Source: Pilatotrama ljubarskyi (lineage: Eukaryota > Basidiomycota > Agaricomycetes > Polyporales > Polyporaceae). From it: DNA of 64,000 nt. Both the position numbers and the translations under genes were made by a program. The notes beneath the pieces were generated by a model. The model was not told where the DNA came from. It saw only the letters and a program-made list of their open reading frames with translations, and searched no databases. This document shows positions 11,196 through 23,782 of this stretch, piece after piece; within the stretch, counting starts at the first letter, position 1, and each line of letters starts with the position of its first letter. The stretch spans positions 248,001 to 312,000 of the forward strand of contig MU277679.1 of NCBI GenBank assembly GCA_022385805.1, read 5' to 3'.

Positions 11196-12980
11196 ATGGT
11201 ATTGGAAGAGGGCTTGAGGCAGCGCGCCGTCAGCAGCAACGGCAACGGCAATGCGAACAACCTCCAAGTGTCCCGGGTCGTCGTGCCCACCCCGGAGGGA
11301 AGGAAGAAGGACGAGGAGCTTGACAAACATGTCGAGTACGTGTGCGCCCACTGCCATGATGCGCTCAGGCTGCTAACGCTCTTTGTCTAGGTATGAGTTT
11401 GGCGGGCCATGGGGCGTGGTCGCGATCATGACCGGTTTCCCCATTTTGATGTACTACCTCTGGATTTGTCTGGTCTTCTACGACGGTCAACTCGCCCACC
11501 CTGCCTCCGTCGATGATATCAAGCCCTTCCTTTGGCGTATGTGGGAGCATATCCGAGTGGTACGTCGCGATTGCACATAAGTTACATGCAGTGCTCAAAC
11601 ATGCGCCCTCAGGACGCCAGCCCGAACGCCTATGCATGGAAAGTGTACACTGGCCTCATCGTTTACCAGCTGTTCCTGGCATGGATCATGCCCGGGTACA
11701 TGCAAGAAGGTCTCCCGGTCCCTTCTCTGGGCTACCGGACGCTCATGTACAAGTGCAACGCTATTGGCTGCGTGTACACAACCATGATCACCGCCGCGGT
11801 CCTACACTACACTGGCATTTTCCGCATGACGGAGATCATCGACAACTTCGGCCATCTCATGACGGTCGCGATGATATACGGTTTTGGCGTGTCCTTCTTC
11901 ATGTACTTCATCACCGTCGCGACCGGAAACCAGATTCGCATGTCTGGCAACTTCATCTACGACGTCTTCATGGGCGCGTGCCTGAACCCTCGCATCGGCC
12001 CGGTCGATCTCAAGATGTGGCTCGAGGTCCGCATTCCTTGGGTTATCGTCTTCTTCATGTCCGTTTCGGGCGCGTGCAAGCAATACGAAATGTATGGCTA
12101 CGTCACTCCGGTAAGCTTATGTGCCGCGTTCAGACTGCCCCGCAAACGCTGAATCTGGTTCGCAGAACATGGCCTTTATGGTTCTGGCGACCTGGCTCTA
12201 CCTGAACGCGTGTGCGAAGGGCGAGGAGTGCATTCCTCAGACCTGGGATATGTTCCACGAGAAATGGGGCTTCCTCGTCATCTTCTGGAACTTCGCCGGT
12301 GTGCCCTTTGTACGTCCTCCCCCTCCCCAATATCTCTACACGCAATACTTACGCTTATCTGCCAGTCGTACATCTACTCCGTCGTGTACATGGCCTCGCA
12401 CGACCCTTCCAAGTACCGCTTTTCGACGCCGACCTACGTCGCGCTCTACGCGACGCTCCTCACGGCGTATTACATCTGGGACACGTCCATGTCGCAGAAG
12501 AGCCGGTTTAAGATGCAGACGCAGGGCATCACGACCTACCGCAAGACGTTCCCGCAGCTGCCTTGGGGCACGCTCAAGAACCCGTCTTACATCCAGACGG
12601 CGCACGGTAACCGCCTCCTTACAGATGGCTGGTGGCGTTACTCGCGCAAGCCGGTACGTTCCGCGTCTTGCGTGTATGTGAAGCATGTGCTCATTGATTG
12701 TTGGTGGCAGAACTACGTCGCAGACTGGGTGATGAGTCTCACCTGGGGCCTTGTCCAGGGAACGTGCTCTCCGATCCCGTACTTCTACTCCGTCTTCTTC
12801 ATTGTCGTGCTCATCCATCGCTGCGGACGCGACTTCGAAAGGTGTGTCCCTACTGTCTCATCGCCTTCCTCACAGATGTTCCTCAGCATGGACATATGCA
12901 GATGCGCGATCAAGTACGGAAAGGACTGGGAAAAGTACTGCTCTATCGTCAAGTACAAGTTCATCCCAGGCATCTACTAA
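11196..12980 (+). CDS. ERG4: Delta(24(24(1)))-sterol reductase Erg4
   Basis: The joined exons start [16 protein letters not shown] and give a polytopic ER membrane protein of the ERG4/ERG24 reductase family, which performs the last NADPH-dependent step of ergosterol synthesis by reducing the C24(28) double bond. Visible blocks include [100 protein letters not shown] and the C-terminal [11 protein letters not shown] then [20 protein letters not shown], the family's NADPH/sterol-side signature. Introns of about 50-60 nt interrupt it at about 11346, 11560, 12112, 12309, 12654 and 12842. Stop TAA is at 12978-12980. It looks full length and intact. Confidence 0.95.
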
Positions 12981-14076
12981 AATGCTGTCAATCTCCGCAT
13001 GAGTCCACGATTGATAATGTGCTTGGCTCGTCATGTACATACCCTGGGAGCATGACGAGCGCAATTAGGGCCTCTATGGGCACCAATAGGGGACAAGCGC
13101 ACTTCTGGCCGCATTGCCTGCTGTATGCTCTGTTCTTGATCGCTTCGCTGTTCTCGTTGCAATCGCTAGAGACGTGCTTTACAAGCCATTCTGATAAAAC
13201 GGCGGAGGGGCGAGCGTACCATGAAGTAACTGCTGGCCTTGAGCCAGCCGCCCATCTGCTACTGGATCCGGACTTCCTCGATGCCAATCGACGGGGAGCG
13301 ATGACATGGGGGCGGAGTCGGAGGTTTGCTGATTCTTCCTTGGCATTTGTCGTCGTCTCCCGTCCGTAGCTTCTGGCACCCTCGGGATCCGAAGCGCAAA
13401 AGTTATGATGTTCCTGAGCTCGTTCACGATCAGGAGAACTCGGTACGTACTGCGCGCCGAATCGTGCGGAGACTGTTCCAAATTCTGATGTACTGCCAGG
13501 CCCCAGGGACCAACGTAGACCAACGTATATGCGCAAACGATCAATGCCAAGTCGTATGGCAGCTCAAAATCGCACCCGCAACTTGCCCCTCCATTCTCAA
13601 CGATGAAAACCCTCATATGACTGGCAGGTTGGACAGGTTCTGTGAGCTGGCAGACGTCCATCTTCAAGTTGACGGGCTGGGGACGCAAGAAACGGGATTG
13701 ATCGGGATGCGAGCCCAACCTGACATTGCAAGTCAAGTGGCAACAGCGCTAGCTAGTACGGTGCCCGCGGGTCGGACTCGGCGGCATGATACCGCCCGTA
13801 CACGAGCTTGTTCTTTTCCATCGTGATATGTTTGAGAATCGAGAACTCGAGCGGCTTCGGTCCCAGCCTGATCCCTCAGACTTGATAAACAGACCATGGA
13901 GGCTCCGACATTCACCTGTTGCCGCTTGCCCCCCCTCAGATCAGCTTGGACATGCCAGCTTCACAGTAAATCTCCAGTACATCCTGCCAATTGACTTCGT
14001 TACGCTTCTTGCTGGTGAGTTGGCCGAGTGGATGCTTGATACTGTATATCGCACACGCTAACGCCGCTTTATCCAG
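12981..14076. other. Intergenic region, no supported gene
   Basis: About 1.1 kb lies between the ERG4 stop and the P450 start. Open frames exist on both strands (the longest is minus 13179-13736), but none shows a family motif, a signal peptide or a credible exon chain. The right part should contain the P450 promoter. Confidence 0.5.
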
Positions 14077-16153
14077 ATGATGAGGATGGATTTCTTGACG
14101 ATCCAGGCTGAGCACAATCTTCCTCAGTGGTTGTATCTTCTCCTTGCCGGACTCGGAGCCCTTGTGGCTTTTGAGCTTGTTCATACGAGGCGAAGGTGCT
14201 TGCCTCTTCCGCCCGGTCCGCGACCCCTCCCGTTGGTTGGCAATGTACTTGACTTCCCGAAGAGTCACCTCGGGCGCGAATTCCACGCCCTGTCGGAGAA
14301 ATATGGTGCGTTCGTGGATTTATCCCTCTGCTCGAAATGTTCTTGAGGATGTTCCGACAGGCGATGTGGTATACTTGAAGGTGCTCGGGCAGTCCGTGAT
14401 ACTCCTCGACTCGTATGAGACAGCATGCGAGCTACTCGAGAAGAGATCGGCGAATTATTCTGACCGCCCGCAGTCGGTAATGGTGAAGATGTAAGTGCGC
14501 CCCCAACATGCCCCGCAGGTCGATGGTTGACGAACCGCCAAAGGACGAATCTGTACTGGATATTCGTCTTCAAGAATTACGGTCCGGAATGGCGCAAGTA
14601 CCGGCGTGTCCTGCACAACGCTTTCCTCCCAGATGTCGTCAGCCGCTATCAACCTATACAGCTGCAGATAACCCATCAGCTTCTGCGAACGCTATTAGAC
14701 AGCCCAGTGGACTTCTCCGGAAACATAAAGTTGTGCGTTCGAACTCCCTTTACCCGTTTGCTCGTTCGCACGCTGACGAGGTTCTGCAGTTCTTTTGCCG
14801 CCGCCGTCCTCCGTATCGTGTATGGCCTTGATGCTACCCAGGGCGAGAAGAAATACTACCAGCAGGTCGAGGAATTAGCTTCAATATCTTCCGATATCAG
14901 TACCCCTGGCCGCCATGTCGTAGAGGCCTTCCCAAGCATGCAGAGGCTGCCATCCTGGTTTCCCGGCACGGGGTTCAGGAAGCTCGCTGCAGATTGGAGA
15001 AAGGAGATCGCCACCATTCGAGATTACCTGTATGACTCAGCGAAGGAAGCTATGGTCGGTTCCAATAGCTCATACGATAGTTCTGTCACGGACTGATCGT
15101 TGCGCAGAATCCTGACGGCGGCCAGGAATCTATCATTGCTCAGTACACAGAGCAGCAGGTGGAAGAGGATGTGGCAAGGAATGTCACCGCGACGATTTAT
15201 GCTGGTGTGGCCATTTAGATCCTATGCGTCCGCTACATGCAGTCTGAAGTACTTCTCGATCCTAGCTGGTGCTGACACGGTAGGCCTCCGCGCTGCTTTC
15301 TTGCTCCCGTGTCCTTTCCTGATCCAGTCCATCCTACAGACCAACGCGGCTGTTCACGCTTTCGTGCTCGCTATGGCGATATACCCCGAGGTGCAACGCA
15401 AAGCTCAGGCGGAGCTAGATGGAGTGATCGGCCCTAACCGTCTTCCTGACTTCTCAGACCAGACGGCGCTGCCGTACGTGAGTGCGCTCGTCAAAGAGGT
15501 ATTACGTTGGCACGTCGTCGCGCCGATCGGGGTGCCGCATTGCTCAATAGCGGACGATGAGTACAAGGGGTGTCTTATCCCTGGAGGGTCCATCGTAATT
15601 GCGAACCAATGGTGAGACATGCTCCCGCTTCTCTTCTCTTTCATGCACTCGATCTGACTGTTAGTCGTCGCTCCTAGGGCTATGTCCAGGGACCCTGTCC
15701 AGTATCCGGATCCCGAGCGTTTCAGTCCAGACAGGTTCTTGTTCAATGGAAAGCTCAACCCGGTCGTTAGGGACCCTTCTTCCTTCGTCTTCGGCTTTGG
15801 ACGAAGGTACGTGGATAACCTCTCCAAGTTCCCTCCCACACTCCCTGTCAGAATTTCATGCCGATCTCCCATGCAGAATATGCCCCGGCCGTAACTTCGC
15901 AGAACTCTCACTGTTCATCACTTGCGCTTCTATACTGCATACCCTCACCATCAGCCCTCCCTTGGACGAGACTGGCGTGGCCAAGAAGCTGGAGATGAAG
16001 GTCAACAAGACCGCTGTCTCGTGAGTCTCTTGGGTCCACCTCCTTGTATATTAGTACCGGTCACTCATTCGCTATTCGAGGCATCCGGAGCCGTTCGAGT
16101 GTCACATAGCCGCTCGCAATCCTCGCATGGAGGAGCTCGTCCGAGCCGCTTAG
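14077..16153 (+). CDS. Cytochrome P450 monooxygenase (ER-anchored)
   Basis: An N-terminal membrane anchor (LPQWLYLLLAGLGALVAFEL) leads into the Pro-rich hinge LPLPPGPRPLPLVGN. Exon 1 joins across an intron at about 14306 to give EKYGDVVYLKVLGQ. Later exons give the C-helix WRKYRRVLHNAF, the I-helix AAGADTTNAAVHAF (restored across introns near 15200-15340), the K-helix KEVLRW (ExxR), the PERF-like DPERFSPDRFL, and the heme loop FGFGRRICPG, which is itself cut by an intron at about 15808-15874. The protein ends with HPEPFECHIAARNPRMEELV and TAG at 16151-16153. All catalytic signatures are present, so it appears functional. It resembles the O-methylsterigmatocystin oxidoreductase-like class expanded in wood-decay fungi; the exact CYP family and substrate are unknown. 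Flanking genes are housekeeping, so there is no metabolite cluster. Three near-adjacent ATGs (14077, 14080, 14086) are possible starts. Confidence 0.93.
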
Positions 16154-16630
16154 GGACACCAAACATCGCTCCTAGCCCTCGTACCATCCTATCGCCGAGG
16201 TCTGAATGCAATTAATCACCATGTTTTGGATACAGTCACATTGGATGGCGGAACGGAGTGAGCTCCATGAACATCCAACTCGGATCAGATAGTCTTCCGC
16301 ATATACTACGGGGTACTCGTGAATTCCGTGAGCCCAGCGTAGCTCCGGGTAAACTAGATAACAGGTAAGGACACACTTGGCTACGTCCACCCTCAAGCGC
16401 GATAGTCGGACGCGCCTGCGGCCTGCCTCTTCGTTGTTACACAATCCAACAAGATGACTCCAAAACAGGTTCGAAGAGGCCCCGCGTGAATGCGCATGTT
16501 CTTCGAGCAGCTACAGCGCGAGGACAAGGGGTATCCGATTATTCCGACGAATAGATCCTCAAGATATGTAAATACGAAAGCAGATCCTCAACGTCCTCGT
16601 CTTCCTCCAGTACTCCAACGAGAGGTACGT
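16154..16630. other. Convergent 3' region between P450 and MVP1
   Basis: About 480 bp between two convergent stop codons. I see no coding signal or repeat here; it should hold both 3' UTRs. Confidence 0.5.
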
Positions 16631-19418
16631 TCACTCGAGCGGCATGCCCTCAACGACATCAACAAGCGACGCCCAATTCGCTACCGTGGCTTCTGAAAAG
16701 TCGTGTTCTTCACGTGCGAATGACTGCACGGCCTGCGTAAGCAGCGTATTCTCCCTGTTGTGCAGCACGACGCGCAACTCGTGCCACATGCTATGGGATG
16801 CACTCAGTTTCCGTCTGATGTTGCTGTGATAGCTGTATACATACCAAGCGCGGATGAAAACGCGGCGCGCGAGCAATGCCGCGATAGCTGCCTGGTCTTT
16901 CTCGATTGAGACTGCCAGCTTGTCAGCTTCGAGCTCCCAGCCGTCCTTCTTCGCCTGTCGCACAGTCTCGAGCTTATGACCGGTGGTGTCGACACGCTTG
17001 CGGAGCCGGTCAACCTGGTCCGGCGAGAGACGGTCGTGCCGGATGAATAAGTCGCGCATGGCGATGTAGAGGTCGCGCTGAGCCTATATATAGTCAACAT
17101 CGTCAATGTACTGTGTGGTAAGTATAGGAAATGACACACTTTGAGAGCCTCCAGTGTCGAATACAGCATAGTACGAGACTGTGTAGTATGGATTGAGATC
17201 GAGGCGAGACTGAAAGATTAAAGGCGCCTACTCGATGTTCCAACGCGTCGGCATGGCGTTGGGTATGGGCTGATACGTGTGTCAAGCCTTGGCGCACACC
17301 GGCGCAAAGCTCGCAGTCTTCACCACGCCAGCAATGCTCGTTAACCTCGACGAGGCTCTTGACCGTGTTGGTCAGGCGCGACAGGTCTGCCTGTGCATCC
17401 AATGATGTAGTGCGACGCGCCGATGGAGTGAGCCCGGAGAAAATCGACGAGGCGGAGTCGTGGTCCGATGTGGTAGATCCGGAGGAGGCCGGGGAGAGAG
17501 ACGTAGGAGCCGAGTGGGAGGACCAGCGCGCGGAGGCAGATGGGGAGAGAGCCGAGGAAGAAAGGGAGGCAGCGAGCGAGAACGAGGGCAAGTGAGTCGG
17601 CAAGAAGCTTGGCCGCAGGACAGGAGTGAGCCGTACCGCTGCTGCCTCTCGACGCCTCACGATCCGCTCCGTGAGCAGGCAGATCCGCTGCCAATGCTCG
17701 ATGAGAAAGCCAACCTTTCCGCGGACAACGCTGCAAAAGGAATAGGTTAGTGCAATGTTTCACAAGAAACACGCATATATCCTCGCATTGCATGCAGACG
17801 ACACAGGCCAGATGCAAGACGCATGAGAGGCGACCAGTCTCACTGCCAGCGTATGCGCAGGAGATACCACATAACTGTAGAAAGATGCAGCGGCTGGAGC
17901 AACCAAGAGAGACTCACGCAAGCTTGTCATCCAGATCACTAGGAATGCTCATCTCCTCGACACGGTCAACGCGCTTGCTCGCGGACTCCTCTTCGTATGT
18001 CACGGCGGTATGCTTGCGCCATTCCTCAAAAGATGGCTCTGTAAGGAAGGCGGAAAGAACGGGATCGTCCTTGATGACTGGATGATTCCTATACGCATGA
18101 TGAGCGGCCACATCAGTGTAGAGAACGATGCGCAATGACTCACACGACGAAGTTGATAAACCGCGTAAGTCCTCGTCTGATTGCGCGAATCTGTCAGCTC
18201 CATTGTATACATCAATCTTCACAGTATCCAAACAGACCTTCGCTGTTCCAAGAAACCCTCATCGGCTGCGAGCGAGATGGTCAAACACCAGCAAGGGAGA
18301 TGGAGACATATACTCACGTCCTATCCGCTTGGGCGGTAATGCGGGCAGCAGGCGGAATGGATAGCGCTTAACTAGCACATCCCAGAGAAACACAAACTCG
18401 GAGTATCTCCGTGGTACCGGAGCTCCCCGCTATGCCCCATATCAGTCGTGGCGCAAGTGGAGTGCAAGATTATGCTCACATCGCTAGAGATTTCATAGAC
18501 AAGGTATCTGTTGAGCACAAAGCCTTGATGGCCCAAGACGTTCACGAAAACTGTCTCTTGCTTCTTCCACCACTCCGGAGGCAACCCTGTGCCCGATATG
18601 CTTGACGGTGCCCCATTGTTGATGCTGCCGAGCGCAGGGGCCCGGGACGCAGTACCGGGAGACGTGAACTTTGAAGCCTTCCAAGGGTCATCTGTGGAAT
18701 AGCCACGCGTAGGCATCGGCACGCGCATTGCATCCTGAAAGTTAGAGGTCGAGGGTGCCATGGAGTCCAGATCAAGGGAGGGTTCTGGAAGCGCGTTTTG
18801 TTGCGCAAGGGCCGCTACACGCTCGACGCTCAACTCTGGTATCATATGCGTCAGTATGTGCTATCTTCCGTCCCGGCAGTTGCACGAATCACCTTTTCCG
18901 GACTGCGCCAGTGCAGCGAGAGCCAGAGCTACAAAGAACTCCAGACGAGAGACGCGAGGTCGCGAGCTCACTAGGCTAACAATCTGATAGGTCATATCAG
19001 CAGGCGAAGTATTTGTAACCTCATGACGCGGCATACCCTGTCCACAGTAGATGCTGGAAGTGATGACGTGCCTAAGACTCTCGAGAGGGCGTTCACAGAT
19101 GTCTCTCCAGTGCTGCCCGGGTCCACGGCGGCCCACGCACGATTGTATATGGGGGGCACGGTGGCATCTCCTACGCACAACACGTTAAGAAACGCTTACT
19201 CACGGACGGGATATATGCGTACCGATCACCGAGCTAAAGCCGTTCGAAGACGGCGAGAATGAGGGGAGCGCAGGCGGGGCGGGACTAGGTGCAGCGCTCC
19301 AGGGATCCAGGCCGTCGTCGTACACGGAGCTGAGCAGAGGGTTTTCGGTGGCCATGAAGCTCGCGCCAAACTGCGAACCACCACCATATGGCTGGACTGG
19401 ACGAGGTGCGTTGAACAT
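16631..19418 (-). CDS. MVP1: Mvp1/SNX8-type sorting nexin (EH-like, PX, BAR)
   Basis: ATG at 19418 opens MFNAPRPVQPYGGGSQFGAS. An N-terminal EH-like region follows (WAAVDPGSTGETSVNALSR, then SRPRVSRLEFFVALALAALA), and a Ser/Pro linker with WKKQETVFVNVLGHQG that starts the PX domain. PX motifs are RRYSEFVFLWDVLVKRYPF (about 18360-18410), LLPALPPKRIG and INHPVIKDDPVLSAFL. Downstream exons are long helices of a BAR domain (TNTVKSLVEVNEHCWRGEDC; LRKRVDTTGHKLETVRQA), ending VVEGMPLE at 16631. Mvp1 makes endosomal recycling tubules independently of, or alongside, retromer. It is the second PX-BAR retrieval factor within 14 kb of VPS5. It is divergent from MBP1. Exons were joined by eye. Confidence 0.9.
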
Positions 19419-19785
19419 CGCGAGATTAGCAAGTGGTTGACAGTCTTGAGGTAAGATAGAGATAATTCTTGGTTCTCAGCAGGCGCTACAAACGGGAGTA
19501 CGACAGCGAATCAAGCATACGCGACGTCGAGGAAGATGTGGCCGTCGTCGAGGACGGCGGTGAGCACGACGTCAGCTGCGTCGCAGGCCGCAGCGTTGAC
19601 GTCGTGATGTTGTGACCGTGACAAACCGTGAGACGCGGTCACAGGATCGCGGTGGTGACGCCCACGTGGGCCGGAAGATTGGAGCTCCGACGACACGCCT
19701 GTGAGCGCGTCTCGGCGCGCGTCGTGAGACTCTGCCCGCTGCCGCCGCTCTCCCTTGTACTCTCCCCGTCCCCGCTCCCTCCCCG
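19419..19785. promoter_or_regulatory. Bidirectional promoter between MVP1 and MBP1
   Basis: About 370 bp between divergent start codons. It contains several acgtc/gacgt and acgcg-like words (19520-19700), but these are short and the background is GC-rich, so no site is claimed. Confidence 0.4.
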
Positions 19786-22700
19786 ATGAGTGCTGCAATG
19801 CAGCCCGCAGCCCGCACGACCACGCAGCAACCGCCGGTCAAGATATACAATGCCGTCTACTCTTCAGTCCAGGTTTGTCGCACTCCCGAGATGGGCGCAT
19901 ATAGCCAGTTGAAACAAGTCCTAAACGCGCCCAGGTTTACGAATGCATGGTCCGCGGCATCGCGGTCATGCGAAGACGTGCCGATTCATATGTAAACGCG
20001 ACGCAGATTCTGAAGGTCGCCGGTGTGGACAAGGGGCGCCGTACCAAGATCCTCGAGAAGGAGATCCTGCCAGGAAAGCACGAGATCGTCCAGGGTGGCT
20101 ACGGAAAGTATCAGGGTACATGGTGAGTACAAGATCTCTTCCAGCCGTTTACAGTGGCATTTCAAGGCCCGAAAAGAGTGTGTCGTGAGCGTTGTCACGT
20201 CCGGCCTCCTACTTGATGCGAACTGGCGAGCCCGAGGTAGGAGTTCGGGTGTATGCGTGAGCCTATGGCGAAAACCTCGGGTCATGCTAGTGTGCACTTA
20301 ACATCGTGAGGAACCCCACATTGGTGCCAGCAAGACTCGTAAGCTTGACAGTTACATGCATCCGTAGGTGCCGGTTACGCTATTGCCCAGCTGGGCGTTA
20401 TCGGAAGCTCGTCTAGGAGCTTCATCGACATACAGGGCATGGCTAATGCCAGCCTTTACGTATTGTACGAGCTACCCTCCGTGTTCTTGCGTTGTCGCTT
20501 TGAAGGGGCTCGTTCTGCCGAGCGCCAGAACGTCCACGTCGTGCTGATCCATAGAAACGCGCCGCGTGCGACTGTGCTCCATCTCAGCGGGAGACACAGG
20601 AATGCAAATTCTCATGCTAATCTTTCTTCCTCCAGGATACCCCTTGAACGCGGACGTGACATTGCTCTGCAATACGGAGTTGCGCCCTTACTTGCACCAC
20701 TGTTCGACTTCGTTCCAAATGCGAATCCCATGGGCTCACTGCCCGCATCACTGAGTAGTGTGCCTGGTACGTCTCCGAACTCGCATTGTGTCCCAGTCCC
20801 TGCCCTGACTCGCTGATCTCTTTGCATGCGCTCATGGAGGTCTAGCGCCGCCACCTATCATGCCAGGCTCAGCACTGCGTCTTCTCAACCAAGGACGTGC
20901 GCAAGGCCTCTTCACGCCCTCCACTTCCAGTATGTCCGCTCGTCATCATATTTCCAGTGCTTCACCCGGCCCACACCTTACAGCTGGCTACCCTGCTGGT
21001 TTTCCTTCACTCGGTCCCATCTCGCCCACACCTCCGCCCCTCAGCCACTCCCTGAAACGCTCGCATTCCCATTTCGACCATGACTCCCACCAAATGGCCC
21101 CGCCTTCGACTTCGCAGACAGCTCCACCCGCACTCGCCGCATCGCCGGACATCCAGACCCTCGACCGTTCAAGACCTGCTTCCACAGCTCCGCAGGGTGA
21201 TGGTGGCCCCTCTCCTTCGAAACGAGCTCGCACAGAACCCCCTCTGTTCCCTGATGGTACTGGGCATGTTTCTCCCGCCATGTCGACGATACAGCCCCAT
21301 GCAAGTATGCCGCCTCCTACCACAATGGGCGTGCACCAACCCTCGCCACCGAACGGCATCACCAACGGTGTCTCAAGACCGCCAAGTTCGCAGGCAAACG
21401 CTCCCAACGGAAAGGCGCCCGAGAGTAAACCTGGCTCCCCACAGTACAGCATCCGGTTCGCCTCCAAACCCTCATTCTCTCGGAACACCGACCCCAGCGC
21501 CCCCGCTCGCGACACACGACGAACAGCTATCGTGCAAGCCATCTGCACCCGGGATGACCCGCAGCATGTGCTGGAGATGATCCGCGAGATCCCCCCAGAC
21601 AACCCCGCACTTGCCTCCGACATCGACCTTATCCTAGACGAGCAAGGCCACACGGCTCTGCACCTAGCAGCGAGCACGGCGCGGCACTCTACAGTGACCG
21701 CGCTGATCGCGGCGGGAGCTGACATCCACCGTGGCAACTACAACGGGGAGACGCCCCTCATGCGAGCATGCCTGGCTACGCACTGCTTTGACACGCAGAC
21801 GTTCCCCTCCTTGGTGGAGTCGCTACATGCGAGCATTCGCACGCTTGATACAGCGCGAAGGAGCGTATTCCACCACATCGCTGCTTCGGCTGGGGTGAAG
21901 GGTCGTGCGACGGCCGCGCGTTACTACCTCGACCAGATCAATCTCTGGATCGTGAACCACGAGGACGCGGATTTTCGGTCGATCATTGACATCCAAGACG
22001 AGCATGGCGATACTGCGCTGAATATCGCGGCGAGAGTGGGCAACAGGGGATTGGTGAGAGCACTGCTTGACGCTGGCGCCAATAGACTACTTGCGAACAA
22101 GCTCGGGCTGAGACCGGGCGACTTCGGTGTGGAGACCGAGGTATGTGATGTCTATTGACAATGTTGGGCTATATGAACCATCGCATCCTGCAGGAACTTG
22201 GAGGTAGTGCGAGGCCGGAAGATATTCTATCGTCCTTGCGATCAGCGCCTTCCATCCCGCTGCAGAAGAGTCAGGATGTAATTGCTGGTAAGCATTCCAA
22301 CGGCATTCTCGTGAGGAGAGACTCAAAGCAGAGCCAGACATCAGCAGTATGATCCAAGGGCTCGGAAGCGAGTTTGCGGCGGAGGTGAAGACGAAGCAGG
22401 ACCAGCTGGATGTCACGCAAGCCCACCTACGCGCCGCAACGCGCGAGCTCTCCGAGCAGCGCAAGCAGATCCAGCAGTGGCAGGCGCGTTGCGGCGAACT
22501 TGACCAGACCTCTCAGCGAGTACGCAACCTGGAGAAGGCGCTCGCGGACGAGGATAACTTCGACTGGACGGGCCGAACAGAGCTTGACGGGTCAGATGCC
22601 GGTCCTTCCGCGGGCCCTGCGTTCCAGGCGCGGGGTCAAGCCTCGACGATGACAGGCGTCGGAGGCGCTGTGGACATGCCCGCGAACCTGGAGGTGGACC

Positions 22701-23161
22701 CAACGGTGCCGCTTGGCGACTCGGTTGCTAGCCTTGTCAGGCTTCGACGGCTGAAGATCTGGTATTCACGAGTGGAGCAGCTCATGGAGACGAGGCTGCG
22801 CTCTTTAGAGGGCGCAAGCGCGGAGAAGGAGTATCAGTGTAAGAAGATCGTGGCGCTGTGCACGGGGGTTCCGATTGATAAGGTTGACGAGGTGAGTGGG
22901 CGGTCTGTTGGCGTGCCGCGAGTTGCGACCGAGAGGTTGCGTACGGTGCGAAACGCACATGTGAGGGTGTGGTGCTGAAGGCGTCGTGTTTGCAGCTCTT
23001 GGAGAATCTCGTCGTCGCGATGGAGAGTGAGTCGCAGGTGATCGATATCAGCCGAGTGTCAGGGTTCATGCAGAAGGTGCGCTCTGATTGTAGGACAATT
23101 CTTCAAGCGGCGTCGCTCATATTTCTACGTGGTCCTGCAGGTCCGGAACGGTGTGATATAG
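19786..23161 (+). CDS. MBP1: Mbp1/Swi4-type APSES transcription factor with ankyrin repeats
   Basis: Exon 1 encodes [20 protein letters not shown] and YNAVYSSVQ; after an intron it continues [20 protein letters not shown] then [17 protein letters not shown], the KilA-N/APSES DNA-binding domain. The domain finishes in small exons to about 20790 ([20 protein letters not shown]). A long Ser/Pro-rich exon follows (20860 to about 22140) with ankyrin repeats: [45 protein letters not shown]. Next come coiled-coil exons (about 22349-22890) and a final [28 protein letters not shown] last intron (about 23077-23140) joins to VRNGVI and TAG at 23159-23161, matching the usual short Mbp1 C terminus. With a Swi6-like partner such proteins form MBF, which drives G1/S genes through ACGCG elements. 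Full length. Confidence 0.93.
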
Positions 23162-23782
23162 TGGACGAGCGGCCTACACAGGTCAGGCGAACCCTTATAT
23201 GGCGTGTATATCCCCGATTGAGGCCTTAGGCTCGGTGTCGCTTTCTTCTTCGTATCGGTGTCGTCGTCTCATAACGTAATGACTCCCAGCACTGTATTAC
23301 TACGCATCGTCGCCATTTATTATTATGTCCCAGTGTCACAGAGTACGTACGCACCAATCGCTCGCTGCTGCTGTCGACTGGCCTCAGCTACAATGTATTC
23401 TTTCTCTCGATCGACGACATCCGTAAGTGGGTCCTCGACTTCATTCCAATTCAACATCAATCCAGTACTGTATCTGGTTGATTTCATTGAGCATGGTGAG
23501 TCTTCACACGCATTCGATTGGCTCGAGTTGATTATCGTGACGCTATACTGACAAGACTCATGAAAATCGTGATTCAGGAATCAAAGCACTGCGTGTATCC
23601 GACTCAGGCCTCCAGCCTATCGCTCGCCGCGCCGCGCAGCCCTGGTCATAGCTATATTTGCCCCCACCACGAAGAAGTGACGGTGAAGGTGTCTGGCCCA
23701 TGTCCGCGCAGTCGCAGCTCACCATATCCGTGGCAATCAGCTTAAGCTTGAAGATACCATAAACACGCGCGGCACAAAGAGG
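23162..23782. other. Intergenic region, no supported gene
   Basis: About 620 bp between the MBP1 stop and the F-box remnant. Small open frames occur, but none has a recognisable motif. Base composition is more AT-rich than the flanking genes, as expected of UTR and promoter sequence. Confidence 0.5.

Noticed and set aside
13179..13736. 185-codon minus-strand ORF between ERG4 and the P450
   Set aside because: It has one hydrophobic stretch but no family motif, and the overlapping plus ORF is equally long; probably chance.
14077..16153. Secondary-metabolite cluster around the P450
   Set aside because: Neighbours are ERG4, a sorting nexin and a cell-cycle factor; no synthase, transporter or pathway regulator is adjacent.
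16440..16500. Possible tRNA from a GGTTCGAAGAGG word
   Set aside because: No matching acceptor stem or D-arm sequence can be paired around it.
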